DNA of 64,000 nt from Nocardiopsis endophytica (GCF_027706725.1 NZ_JAQFWQ010000026.1:1-64000), one strand, 5' to 3'; positions 43,439 through 53,014 are shown, numbered from the stretch's first letter. Made by a program: numbers and translations. Notes: generated from the sequence alone by a model not told the origin.

Positions 43439-43494
43439 ATACTTACCGACCGGCAGGCGGGTAGGATCGCCTTCGACAACGGCGCACGGCTCTC

Positions 43495-43556
43495 GTCGAA
43501 CCCGGCGGAACGGCCCTTGAAACCGCACCGGTAAGGGCGCTTCTCCCGGGATCGAC
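43495..43556. repeat. 62-bp palindromic element, copy 6 (GCGCC subfamily)
   Basis: Left end GTCGAACCCGGCGGAACGGC, right end GCGCTTCTCCCGGGATCGAC. The 24-nt arms match at 19 positions. Unlike most copies it is in a divergent gap, 40 bp upstream of the TetR start. Confidence 0.8.
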
Positions 43557-43595
43557 GGAGGGGCCGCGCAGGAGGAGAGAGCGGAAGGGGCGCGC

Positions 43596-44165
43596 GTGCC
43601 CAGACAGCGGACCGACACCCGGGCCGAGATCCGCGAGACGGCGCTGGAGCTGTTCGCGGAGAAGGGCTACACCGCGACCAGCCTGCGGGAGATCGCCGAG
43701 GGCCTGGGCATCACCAAGGCGGCGCTGTACTACCACTTCAGGTCCAAGCAGGACCTGTTGGCCGACATGATCCGGCCCATGATCGACGACGGGGAGCGGA
43801 CCGTCAGGGAGCTGGAGGAGGAGCCGGGCGTCACCGCGCGGCACGTCCTGGAGGCGTTCTACGACACGGTGCGCCGCCACGGGGCGCTGTTCCAGGCGGT
43901 CATCGCCGACACCGCGGCCCTGGGCGACCTGGGCGACGTGGTGCCCAAGCTCTTCGACTGGCGGGAGCGCCTGCTCCGCCTGATCTTCGGGGCCGATCCC
44001 ACGGAGCGCCAGCGCGCGCTCGCGGTGCTGGCCGTGGGGGGCCTCCAGGACGCGGCGGTGATGGCCGGGGACGAGCTCGGCCCGGACGGTTCGGGTGACG
44101 GCGTCGACCTGCGCTCCGTCGTCGTCGAAGGCGCCCTCCGCGCCCTCGACCTCCCGGCCTCCTGA
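43596..44165 (+). CDS. TetR-family regulator, probable repressor of the FAD monooxygenase
   Basis: The 189-aa regulator has a standard N-terminal DNA-binding domain (TSLREIAEGLGITKAALYYHFRSKQDLL) and a C-terminal ligand domain. GTG 43596 follows the GGAGGAGAG stretch. The divergent flavoprotein gene and the palindrome at 43404-43438 point to a classic repressor/target pair. The ligand is unknown. A 62-bp palindrome begins 17 bp after the stop. Confidence 0.9.
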   Translation: MPRQRTDTRAEIRETALELFAEKGYTATSLREIAEGLGITKAALYYHFRSKQDLLADMIRPMIDDGERTVRELEEEPGVTARHVLEAFYDTVRRHGALFQAVIADTAALGDLGDVVPKLFDWRERLLRLIFGADPTERQRALAVLAVGGLQDAAVMAGDELGPDGSGDGVDLRSVVVEGALRALDLPAS

Positions 44166-44182
44166 CCGCCTCCCCCTCCTCG

Positions 44183-44244
44183 TTGATCTCGGGGAAGTCG
44201 GGCTTATGGCGTCCGTTTTTACCCCGACTTCCCCGAGATCAACG
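44183..44244. repeat. 62-bp palindromic element, copy 7 (GTCGGG subfamily)
   Basis: Left end GTTGATCTCGGGGAAGTCGG, right end CCGACTTCCCCGAGATCAAC. The TGA stop of the TauE/SafE gene (44239-44241 on the minus strand) lies inside the right end, so the element supplies the stop codon. It separates two convergent genes. Confidence 0.95.
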
Positions 44245-45144
44245 CGAGGGGGCGGGCTCCTCCGTGTGCGGGGCGGCCCGGCGCTCGGCGAAGTGCAGCC
44301 GCCAGCAGTGCGCGACGGCCGCCGCCCACGCCAGCAGGATCCCGGCGTACAGCGCGTAGGTGGGCAGCGGCGGCAGCTGTGCCCACTCGGCGCCGAGCAC
44401 CACGCGGGTGTTGGTGAGCACGATGAGCCCGCCGACCATCGCCCCCAGCGGCCGTGCGGGCACCGAGCGGGCCAGCCAGGCGGCGACGGGCGCGGCCAGC
44501 AGCCCGCCCAGCAGCATGACCCCCACCCACGCGAAGTCGATACCGCCCAGGCCCAGGCCGACCGCGAAGCCGAGGCTGCCCGCCACCACCACGGCGAACT
44601 CGCCCACGCTGATCGACCCGATCACCTTGCGCGGCTCCAGGCGGCCGGTGGCCAGCAGCGCGGTCGTGCCGACCGGCCCCCAGCCCCCGCCGCCGGTGGA
44701 GTTCATGAACCCGGCCACCAGCCCGAGCGGGGCCAGGAAGACGGTGCTCAGCGGGCGCGCGCCGGTGGGGCGCGGCAGGTCCCGCAGGGTGAAGCGGAGC
44801 AGCAGGTACAGCCCCAGCGCCAGCAGGATGGTCGACATGAGCGGGCCCGCGGCGTCGGTGGACAGGCGGCTGAGCAGCAGCGCGCCCGCGAACGCGCCGA
44901 CGGCGCCGGGGGCGGCGATGCGCAGCACCACGTGCCGGTCGACGTTGCCGAAGCGCCAGTGCGCGAACCCCGAGGCGAGCTGCGATCCGACCTGGGAGAG
45001 GTTGACGGTGGCCGAGGCGACGGCGGGGCTGGTGCCGATCATCAGCAGCATGGTCGTGGAGGTGACCCCGTAGCCCATGCCCAGGCTGCCGTTGATGAGC
45101 TGGGCGGCCAGTCCGACGAGTCCGAGGAGGATCAGGGTCTGCAT
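44239..45144 (-). CDS. TauE/SafE-family anion exporter
   Basis: The 301-aa membrane protein has about eight helices in the two-repeat TauE/SafE layout (LAAQLINGSLGMGYGVTSTTMLLMIG at the start, LVAGFMNSTGGGGWGPVGTTALL in the second half). Family members move sulfite, sulfoacetate or related organic anions out of the cell. Its substrate is not deducible. The promoter region holds an inverted repeat (45206-45231). No link to the sulfation genes is visible beyond the sulfur theme. Confidence 0.88.
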   Translation of the reverse strand: MQTLILLGLVGLAAQLINGSLGMGYGVTSTTMLLMIGTSPAVASATVNLSQVGSQLASGFAHWRFGNVDRHVVLRIAAPGAVGAFAGALLLSRLSTDAAGPLMSTILLALGLYLLLRFTLRDLPRPTGARPLSTVFLAPLGLVAGFMNSTGGGGWGPVGTTALLATGRLEPRKVIGSISVGEFAVVVAGSLGFAVGLGLGGIDFAWVGVMLLGGLLAAPVAAWLARSVPARPLGAMVGGLIVLTNTRVVLGAEWAQLPPLPTYALYAGILLAWAAAVAHCWRLHFAERRAAPHTEEPAPSR

Positions 45145-45205
45145 CGCGCGCCTTCGCTGACGGTGACAGGGGCGGGGCCGCCGCGGGACGACGCGGCCTC
45201 TTTCT

Positions 45206-45231
45206 CCTACTTAGTTAGTGGGAATAGTAGG
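45206..45231. promoter_or_regulatory. Inverted repeat upstream of the TauE/SafE gene
   Basis: CCTACT and AGTAGG are separated by 14 bp of AT-richer sequence containing TTAGTTAGTGGG. This is operator-like and lies 62-87 bp upstream of the minus-strand start. The binding protein is unknown. Confidence 0.5.
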
Positions 45232-45342
45232 CACAGGGGACGGGGCGGGGCAAGGGGCGACACGCCGGGCACCGGCGTCGGGCGAGGTCGGGCCCAGGAA
45301 TTCCGGGCCGCCCCCGCGCCCGCGGGCGCGGGGGGTCGCTAG

Positions 45343-46668
<1,326 letters not shown>

Positions 46669-46679
46669 GCTGCCTCTCC

Positions 46680-47507
46680 ATGCCCAAGGAGCCGGAGAAG
46701 CCGAAGCGGCCGTCCTCCGCGCGCGGCGGCGGGCCGCGGCGCGCGGAGGACGGCCGTGGGCCCCGTTCCGCCGGGGGCGCGAGCGCCCGCGGCGCCCCGA
46801 CGACGGGGCCCAGGGCCTCCGGTGCCCGCGGACGGCCGGCCGACGCACCGGGCCGCCCGTCCGCGGGCAGGGATCCGTCCAAGGACGGGGCGAAGAAGGA
46901 AGGCGCGAAGAAGGCGTCCGCGAAGGGCGCCCCCGCGGGGAGCACCGCCAAGAGCGCGGCCAAAGGCACCGCCAAGAGCACCGCCAAGGGGGCCAAGACC
47001 GCCAAGGCGTCCACGGGCGGCGGCGGGACCGCCGGAAAGGCCGGGAACGGCAAGGGCGGCTCGGGCAAGGGCTCCGGCTCGGGCGGGCGCCGCGGGCTGC
47101 GCCCCGCGCTCACCAGCCGCGCCGCCATCCTCGCCCTGGTGGTGTGCGCCATCGCGCTGAGCCTGGCCTACCCGCTGCGCGAGTACGTCGCCCAGCGCTC
47201 CGAGATCGCCCAGCTCCAGGACGAGCTCGCCGAGCGCAAGGAGGGCGTCGAGGACCTGCAGGAGCGCAGGGAGCAGCTCCGGGACCCCGACCACATCGAG
47301 CGGGAGGCCCGCACCCGGCTGCACTACCAGTACCCGGGCGAGCAGGCCTACGTCGTCGTCTCCGGCGACGACCCCGAGTACGGGGAGCAGGGCGGGGAGG
47401 GTCCCGAGGACCCCTGGTTCACCAAGCTGTGGAAGTCGGTGGAGGCCGCCGACGACCCGGGCGCCGGCCGGGAGCGCATCCCCGACGCCCAGCCGCCGGG
47501 CCGCTGA
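46680..47507 (+). CDS. DivIC/FtsB-type septum formation protein
   Basis: The 275-aa protein consists of a ~140-residue Lys/Ala/Gly-rich basic N-terminal tail, one membrane helix (~145-163, AAILALVVCAIALSLAY) and a DivIC/FtsB coiled coil (IAQLQDELAERKEGVEDLQERREQLRDP). A conserved tail EREARTRLHYQYPGEQAYVVV follows. DivIC/FtsB proteins join the divisome and activate septal wall synthesis with FtsL and FtsQ. The basic tail, with repeated KSAAKG/KSTAKG steps, is much longer than usual and could bind nucleic acid or other acidic partners; that is inference. It is 11 bp after eno. Confidence 0.9.
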   Translation: MPKEPEKPKRPSSARGGGPRRAEDGRGPRSAGGASARGAPTTGPRASGARGRPADAPGRPSAGRDPSKDGAKKEGAKKASAKGAPAGSTAKSAAKGTAKSTAKGAKTAKASTGGGGTAGKAGNGKGGSGKGSGSGGRRGLRPALTSRAAILALVVCAIALSLAYPLREYVAQRSEIAQLQDELAERKEGVEDLQERREQLRDPDHIEREARTRLHYQYPGEQAYVVVSGDDPEYGEQGGEGPEDPWFTKLWKSVEAADDPGAGRERIPDAQPPGR

Positions 47508-47530
47508 CCCCGAAGGCCGCCGCCCTCGCC

Positions 47531-47592
47531 GATGATCTCGACAGAGGTGCTGTCATCCCGCCGGTTCTGACAGCACCTTCGTCGAGATCATC
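47531..47592. repeat. 62-bp palindromic element, copy 8 (GTGCTG subfamily)
   Basis: Left end GATGATCTCGACAGAGGTGC, right end GCACCTTCGTCGAGATCATC. The arms pair at all but a few positions over ~25 bp. It lies between two co-directional genes. Confidence 0.95.
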
Positions 47593-47626
47593 GCGGGGTC
47601 CGCGCACCGGCTAACCTGAGACCGCC

Positions 47627-48238
47627 ATGACTTCCGCAGAACACACCACCGGCGGCCCCGCCGTGCCCGGGCACGCGTCCCCTGAGCCCGACCCGTCCGG
47701 GGCCGTGTCCCCCGAGGACGTCCGGGCCGTCGAACGCCAGCTCGGCCGCGCCCCGCGGGGGCTGCGCGCCGTCGCCCACCGGTGCCCGTGCGGGCTCCCC
47801 GACGTGGTGCGCACCGCGCCCCGCCTGGAGGACGGCTCGCCCTTCCCCACGCTGTACTACCTGACCTGCCCGCGCGCGAACTCGGCGATCGGCTCCCTGG
47901 AGGGCGGCGGCGCGATGCGGCGGATGCAGGAGCGCCTGGGCGAGGAGCCCGGACTGCGCGAGGCCTACCGGTCGGCGCACGAGGCCTACATCGCCGAGCG
48001 CGACGCCCAGGCCGCCGCCGACGGCCTGGAGCCGCTGCCGCGCGGGATGCAGAGCGCAGGCGGCATGCCCGACCGCGTCAAGTGCCTGCACGCCCTGGCC
48101 GCCCACGAGCTGGCCGAGCCGGGGACCAACCCCGTCGGCCGGGAGGCGCTGGACGCCCTCCCGGACTGGTGGGAGAAGGGGCCGTGCGTGTGTGCCGGCC
48201 CGGACAGCGAGGACACCTCTGGGGGAGGCCGACCGTGA
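47627..48238 (+). CDS. DUF501 family protein
   Basis: The 203-aa protein belongs to the conserved actinobacterial DUF501 family, always found close to eno and ppx. No catalytic function is established. Four or more conserved cysteines are visible (HRCPCGLPDVV, YLTCPRANS, RVKCLHALAAHELA, GPCVCAG). The Cys/His pattern suggests a metal site; this is inferred. GTGA overlaps the start of the exopolyphosphatase gene, so expression is coupled. Confidence 0.9.
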   Translation: MTSAEHTTGGPAVPGHASPEPDPSGAVSPEDVRAVERQLGRAPRGLRAVAHRCPCGLPDVVRTAPRLEDGSPFPTLYYLTCPRANSAIGSLEGGGAMRRMQERLGEEPGLREAYRSAHEAYIAERDAQAAADGLEPLPRGMQSAGGMPDRVKCLHALAAHELAEPGTNPVGREALDALPDWWEKGPCVCAGPDSEDTSGGGRP

Positions 48239-49251
48239 CCACCGTGGCCGCCATCGACTGCGGGACCAACTCCATCCGTCTGCTCATCAGCGATGTCGCC
48301 GTGCACGACGGCGACGAGGTCGGCCTGGTCGACCTGGAGCGCCGGATGGAGATCGTGCGCCTGGGCCAGGGCGTGGACCGCACCGGCGCCTTCGCCCCCG
48401 AGGCCCTGGAGCGCACGTTCGAGGCGCTGCGCTCCTACGCCAAGCTGATGCGCGAGCACGGCGTCCCCTTCGACGCCGAGCACGTGCGCATGGTCGCCAC
48501 CAGCGCCACCCGGGACGCCTCCAACCGGGAGGAGTTCATCTCCGGGGTGCGCGGGATCATCGGCGTCGAGCCCGAGGTGATCAGCGGCGAGGAGGAGGCC
48601 GAGCTCTCCTTCGTCGGCGCCACCGCCGAACTGGAGGCCGAGGGGGACGGCGGCGGGCACCCCCGCCCCTACCTGGTCGTCGACATCGGCGGCGGCTCCA
48701 CCGAGTTCGTCCTGGGGTACCCGCAGGACGCCGGGGAGGCCGACGGCGTGGTGCGGGCGTCGCGGTCGGTCGACATCGGCTGCGTGCGGATGACCGAGCG
48801 CCACCTGTCCTCCGACCCGCCCACCGCCGAGCAGGTGGCCGCCGCCACCGCGGACATCGACGCGGCCCTGGGCGAGGCGGCCCAATCGGTGCCGATCGGG
48901 GAGGCGGCGACCGTGGTGTGCGTGGCCGGGACCGCGACCACCGTGGCCGGGATCGCCCTGGACCTGCCCGAGTACGACTCCGAGCGGATCCACCTGACCC
49001 GGGTCAGCGCCGAGCGCACCGGCGAGATCGCCCGCGAGCTGCTGTCCATGCCGCACGGGCGCCGCGCGGAGCTGGGCGTGATGCACCCCGGACGGGTGGA
49101 CGTGATCGGCGCGGGCGCGCTGATCCTGGACCGGGTCCTGGCGCGGACCGGGGCCGAGGCCTTCTACGCGGGCGAGCACGACATCCTCGACGGCATCGTG
49201 TGGGGCCTGTGCCTGGGCGTCCCCGACCTTTCCGGGGACGCCGAGGGGTGA
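48235..49251 (+). CDS. ppx: Exopolyphosphatase / pppGpp phosphohydrolase
   Basis: The 338-aa Ppx/GppA-family protein starts with the phosphate-1 motif AAIDCGTNSIRLLI and has the phosphate-2 motif VVDIGGGSTEFVLG. At this length it has only the two ASKHA subdomains, without the C-terminal HD-like part of E. coli Ppx, like the mycobacterial short Ppx proteins. It would split polyphosphate or pppGpp. GTG 48235 overlaps the DUF501 stop by four bases. Confidence 0.93.
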   Translation: MTTVAAIDCGTNSIRLLISDVAVHDGDEVGLVDLERRMEIVRLGQGVDRTGAFAPEALERTFEALRSYAKLMREHGVPFDAEHVRMVATSATRDASNREEFISGVRGIIGVEPEVISGEEEAELSFVGATAELEAEGDGGGHPRPYLVVDIGGGSTEFVLGYPQDAGEADGVVRASRSVDIGCVRMTERHLSSDPPTAEQVAAATADIDAALGEAAQSVPIGEAATVVCVAGTATTVAGIALDLPEYDSERIHLTRVSAERTGEIARELLSMPHGRRAELGVMHPGRVDVIGAGALILDRVLARTGAEAFYAGEHDILDGIVWGLCLGVPDLSGDAEG

Positions 49252-49594
49252 TCCGCGCCCCTCGGGGGCGAGGGGCCCACCACCCGGGAACGGGCAGGTG
49301 AGCCGTGTCACCCGCCTGACCTGTGTGAAAGCCTTAACACCCGGCCTGACCAGGTACGACAGGCCTTACGTCGGCTTTATGATGGTCTAAACCTTTCATG
49401 GGCGGCGCTTCCCTGTCGGGAACCGCTTGTGAAAGAATGCACAAGCAGGCGGCGAGGAGGGCGAGCTCCACGCCGAGGCAACGAACGCGAACTTTCCGGT
49501 CGGAACACGACGGGGATATGCCAGTCAACGAAGACTTACCGATCTTCACTCCCCAGGCCAGGGGCGGGGAACGGGACTTTAGGGCGGATATGCG
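49252..49594. promoter_or_regulatory. ndh leader region with two Rex-like operators
   Basis: This 343-bp gap has no gene. TGTGAAAGCCTTAACA (49324-49339) differs by one arm position from the Rex pattern TGTGAA-n4-TTCACA. A second site, CTTGTGAAAGAATGCACAAG (49426-49445), has perfect outer arms CTTGTG/CACAAG. TATGAT at 49378-49383 fits a -10 element between them. Rex is the actinobacterial NADH/NAD+ sensor and ndh-type targets are known, so control by Rex is plausible. Confidence 0.65.
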
Positions 49595-50977
49595 ATGACC
49601 GAGAGCAGGAACTACCGGCTGGTCCACGGCGGCGGCGATGAGGCGGAGATCCCGCACATCCTCATCGTCGGCGGCGGTTACCTGGGCATGTACACCGCGC
49701 TGCGGCTGGAGAAGAAGCTCGGCGCCGGCGAGGCGCGCATCACGGTGGTCGACCCCAACTCCTACATGACCTACCAGCCCTTCCTCCCCGAAGCCGCCGC
49801 GGGCAGCATCAACCCGCGCAACGTGGTGGTGCCGCTGCGCAAGGTCTTCAAGCGCACGAAGGTGCTCACCGGCCACGTGGTCAGCATCGACCACGCCCAC
49901 CGCACGGTCGGCTTCGAGCCCGAGGTCGGCGAGCCCCGCGAGATCTCCTACGACCACCTCGTCATGGCGGCCGGCGCGGTCTCGCGCACCCTGCCCATCC
50001 CCGGCCTGGCCGAGTGGGGCATCGGCATCAAGACCGTCGAAGAGGCGGCCTACCTGCGCAACCACGTGCTGGAGCAGCTCAACATCGCCGACTCCACCGA
50101 GGACGAGGCGGTCCGCCGCAAGGCGCTCAACTTCGTGTTCGTCGGCGGCGGGTTCGCCGGGGCCGAGGCCATCGCCGAGCTGGAGGACCTGGCCCGCGAC
50201 GCCACCCGGATCTACCCCTCGATCAGCGTCGACGACCTGCGGTTCTACCTCATCGAGGCGGCCGACAAGATCCTGCCCGAGGTCGGGCCCGAGGTCGGCA
50301 CCAAGGCGCTCAACCAGCTCAAGCGCCGCGGCGTGGACGTGCGGCTGCAGACCTTCCTGGAGTCGGCCGAGAACCAGGTCATCAAGCTCAGCGACGGCGC
50401 CGAGTTCGAGGCCGGGACGCTGGTGTGGACCGCCGGCGTCAAGCCCAACCCGGTGGTCTCGGCCAGCGACCTGCCGCTGGGCCCCAAGGGGCACATCGAC
50501 ACCAGCGAGTACCTGACCGTCAACGGCGTGGAGAACGCCTTCGCGGGCGGCGACAACGCCCAGGTGCCCGACGGCAAGGGCGGCTTCTACCCGCCGAACG
50601 CCCAGAACGCGGTCCGCCAGGCCCCGGTGCTGGCCGACAACGTCATCGCGGCGGTGCGCGGCAAGAGGATGACCGCCTACCGGCACGACAACCTGGGCGC
50701 GGTGGCCGGGCTCGGCCTGCACAAGGGTGCGGCCCAGCTGTTCGGCAAGGTCAAGCTGAACGGGCGGATGGCCTGGTACGCGCACCGCGCCTACCACCTG
50801 TTCGCGGTGCCCACCTTCAACCGCAAGATGCGGGTGCTGGCCGACTGGACGCTCGGCCTGTTCCTGCGGCGTGACTACGCGGCCCTGCCCGAGATGGGCG
50901 AGCCGCGCCAGGCCTTCGAGGAGGCCGCCCAGCCGCAGCCGGTCGAGAACGGCCGCCTGCTGCGCCGGGTCAGCTGA
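49595..50977 (+). CDS. ndh: Type II NADH dehydrogenase
   Basis: NDH-2 (460 aa) passes electrons from NADH to quinone without pumping protons, on the inner face of the membrane. Two nucleotide-binding folds are visible: LIVGGGYLGMYTALRLEKKL (residues ~23-42) for FAD and NFVFVGGGFAGAEAIAELEDLA for NADH. VWTAGVKPNPV, AGGDNAQVPD and YPPNAQNAVRQAPVLADN are typical. The C-terminal amphipathic part (AYHLFAVPTFNRKMRVLADWTLGLFLRRD) would bind the membrane. ATG 49595 is used. A long GC hairpin follows the stop. Confidence 0.94.
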   Translation: MTESRNYRLVHGGGDEAEIPHILIVGGGYLGMYTALRLEKKLGAGEARITVVDPNSYMTYQPFLPEAAAGSINPRNVVVPLRKVFKRTKVLTGHVVSIDHAHRTVGFEPEVGEPREISYDHLVMAAGAVSRTLPIPGLAEWGIGIKTVEEAAYLRNHVLEQLNIADSTEDEAVRRKALNFVFVGGGFAGAEAIAELEDLARDATRIYPSISVDDLRFYLIEAADKILPEVGPEVGTKALNQLKRRGVDVRLQTFLESAENQVIKLSDGAEFEAGTLVWTAGVKPNPVVSASDLPLGPKGHIDTSEYLTVNGVENAFAGGDNAQVPDGKGGFYPPNAQNAVRQAPVLADNVIAAVRGKRMTAYRHDNLGAVAGLGLHKGAAQLFGKVKLNGRMAWYAHRAYHLFAVPTFNRKMRVLADWTLGLFLRRDYAALPEMGEPRQAFEEAAQPQPVENGRLLRRVS

Positions 50978-51006
50978 CACCGGACCCGGGGCGCGCCGAC
51001 ACGGCC

Positions 51007-51049
51007 ACGGCCCGCGCCCCCGCCCAGCGGCGGGGGCGCGGGCCGTTTT
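51007..51049 (+). terminator. Rho-independent terminator after ndh
   Basis: Two perfectly complementary 18-nt arms (51007-51024 and 51029-51046) surround a 4-nt loop and run into a short T-tract. Confidence 0.92.
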
Positions 51050-51114
51050 CGGCCGTCCGGGTACGGAAGCGGCGGGAATCCTGCGGAATCGGCCTCCACT
51101 TGTATGATGGTCGC

Positions 51115-51188
51115 GCCCTCGTAGCCCAATGGAAGAGGCAGGCCCCCTAAAAGGGTCACAAGTGTCGGTTCGAGTCCGACCGGGGGCA
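51115..51188 (+). tRNA. Type I tRNA with apparent UAA anticodon and C33 (atypical)
   Basis: A cloverleaf of 74 nt folds well: acceptor GCCCTCG/CGGGGGC, T arm GTCGG-TTCGAGT-CCGAC, D arm GCC/GGC with GG in the loop and A73. The best anticodon stem is GGCCC/GGGTC, giving loop CCTAAAA. That puts UAA at positions 34-36 but C, not U, at position 33. Variable loop is short, so this is not the long-arm tRNA-Leu expected for UAA. A TATGAT -10 element at 51103-51108 lies 12 bp upstream. CCA is not encoded. Assignment of amino acid is uncertain. Confidence 0.7.
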
Positions 51189-51205
51189 CTCGCCTCCCCG
51201 CCGGC

Positions 51206-52972
51206 TCACCGGTCGCGCTCCATCAGGAGCTGCAGGTGGGTGAAGAGGCGCTGGTCCGGTTCGGCCAGGTCGATGCCGCTGACCGCCTCGGCCCGGCGCA
51301 CCCGGTAGCGCAGCGTGTTCGGGTGGATGTGCAGGTGCTCGGCGGCGGCCCGCACGTCGCCGAAGGCCTCCAGGTAGGCCAGCAGCGAGCGGACCAGGTC
51401 CGAGTCGCTCTGCGCGTCGTGCCGCAGCAGCGCCTCCACGCGCGGGTCGCGCAGGCCCGGGTTGGCGCGCAGGTGCGCCAGGGTCTCGCCGACCAGCACC
51501 CGCGCCCGCACGTCCCCGATCGTGGCCACGTCGGCGTCCAGGTCGCGCCCCATGGCGTCGAGCACGCGGTCGGCCTCCTGCCGGGACTGGGAGATGTCGT
51601 CGGGCGACTCCACCGGGGAGCCCACCGCCGCCTGCACCCCCGACCCGATCAGCCCGCGCGCCGCCTCCACCGTCTTGCGGGCCAGCGCCAGCACCGATGC
51701 CTCGGCGGCCGCCGCCGGGGTGCGCAGGTCGGGCACCAGCACGTAGATCCGCCCGCCGAGCACGGTCACCAGGGCGTTCTTGCGGTAGGCGGCGGTGTGC
51801 ACCGCGATCAGGTCGGCCATCCGGCGGCGCTGCAGCTCCAGGCCCGAGCGGTTGCGCTCGGACTTCGGGCCGCGCCCGGCGCCCAGCGAGAACGCCGCCA
51901 CCAGTGCGGGCCGCTCCGGTGAGACCTCCACCGAGTCGGCCAGCGCGGCGGCCTCGATCCGGCCCTCCAGCAGCCCGGCCAGCAGGTCCTCGCGCAGCCG
52001 CAGCCCGGCCGTCACCTCGGTGCGGTGGCGCAGCATGTGCAGGGCGGTGATGCGGGCGGCCCCGAGCAGCGCCTCCTCGGCGCCCTCGGCGAAGGGCCCC
52101 GAGCCCTTCTGCACCCAGATGGTGCCCAGCGGCTGGTCCCCGGCGTGCACGCCCACCGCCATGCGCGGCCGGATGCCCAGCTCGGGGTGCTCGGCGATGT
52201 GCACCACCTCGTGCCCGGCGCGCAGCCGGGAGAACACCCCCCACTCGCGCAGCAGCGCCAGGTACTGCTCGGGGCCCTGGCGGCCGAGCACCGACAACCG
52301 CCGCAGCTCGTCGACCTCCTCGCCGCTGGAGTAGGCCAGCACCCGGCTGGCGGCGTCCTCGATCGCCACCAGGCCGCCGGTGAGCGAGGCGATGGTCTGG
52401 GCCAGCGAGAACAGGTCCCCGGCCGACTCGCCCAGGTCGGTCTCGCCGGTGAGCCGGGCGTCGTCGACCACGCTGCGGCACAGCGCCTGGAGCTGGTCCC
52501 AGCGCACGTCCGGGCGGACCGCCAGCAGCGCCACCCCGGCGTCGCGGGCGGCGCCGCGCAGCAGGCCGACCTCGTCGGCGGAGGGGCGGGCCGGGGCCGG
52601 TGCCCCCCAGCCCTGCGGGGGCGGGTAGCTGGGCTCCTCGGCCTGGGCCCGGGCGGCGGCGTTCACCTTGACGGCGACGGCGGCGGCGCCGCGCTCGGCG
52701 GCGGCGCGCACGAGCTGGCGGGCCGCCGCGCCGCGGGCGCCGATGAGCAGGACGAGGTCGCCGGCGAACGCGTCCACCTCGTCCTCGGGGTCGGCGATGA
52801 CGACGTTGTCCACTTGCACATCCAGCCCGGCGGGGGCGGCGAGCACGTCGACCAGCGGGTCGCCGACCGCCAACAGGAGTTGGCGGAGGGGGACACCAGG
52901 GTTTTCTCCGGCTTTGTCTGGGTCTGGTGGCGTATGTTGCTGCTGTGGTGTTCCGTGGTCGCTGAAGTCCAT
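51206..52972 (-). CDS. PucR-type activator of proline catabolism (PruC-like)
   Basis: The 588-aa regulator has an N-terminal purine-catabolism-like domain (~25-150), a middle GGDEF-like/CdaR domain, and a C-terminal PucR helix-turn-helix (VRAAAEHLHIHPNTLRYRVRRAEAVSGIDL). It is divergent from the pruA-putB operon with a 135-bp gap. This matches the mycobacterial PruC arrangement, where a PucR protein activates the proline genes in response to proline. ATG 52972 is used because the frame beyond it is the antisense of pruA. Binding probably involves the inverted repeat at 52984-53014. Confidence 0.88.
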   Translation of the reverse strand: MDFSDHGTPQQQHTPPDPDKAGENPGVPLRQLLLAVGDPLVDVLAAPAGLDVQVDNVVIADPEDEVDAFAGDLVLLIGARGAAARQLVRAAAERGAAAVAVKVNAAARAQAEEPSYPPPQGWGAPAPARPSADEVGLLRGAARDAGVALLAVRPDVRWDQLQALCRSVVDDARLTGETDLGESAGDLFSLAQTIASLTGGLVAIEDAASRVLAYSSGEEVDELRRLSVLGRQGPEQYLALLREWGVFSRLRAGHEVVHIAEHPELGIRPRMAVGVHAGDQPLGTIWVQKGSGPFAEGAEEALLGAARITALHMLRHRTEVTAGLRLREDLLAGLLEGRIEAAALADSVEVSPERPALVAAFSLGAGRGPKSERNRSGLELQRRRMADLIAVHTAAYRKNALVTVLGGRIYVLVPDLRTPAAAAEASVLALARKTVEAARGLIGSGVQAAVGSPVESPDDISQSRQEADRVLDAMGRDLDADVATIGDVRARVLVGETLAHLRANPGLRDPRVEALLRHDAQSDSDLVRSLLAYLEAFGDVRAAAEHLHIHPNTLRYRVRRAEAVSGIDLAEPDQRLFTHLQLLMERDR

Positions 52973-52983
52973 GGCCCTATCAG

Positions 52984-53014
52984 TTTGTCGTATCGACCAA
53001 GTGTCCTCGACAAA
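52984..53014. promoter_or_regulatory. Inverted repeat in the PucR / pruA divergent promoter region
   Basis: TTTGTCG (52984-52990) and CGACAAA (53008-53014) are perfect complements 17 bp apart, a spacing that fits a dimeric or paired-dimer regulator. The copies lie right upstream of the PucR-type gene and ~95-125 bp upstream of pruA. Confidence 0.6.
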
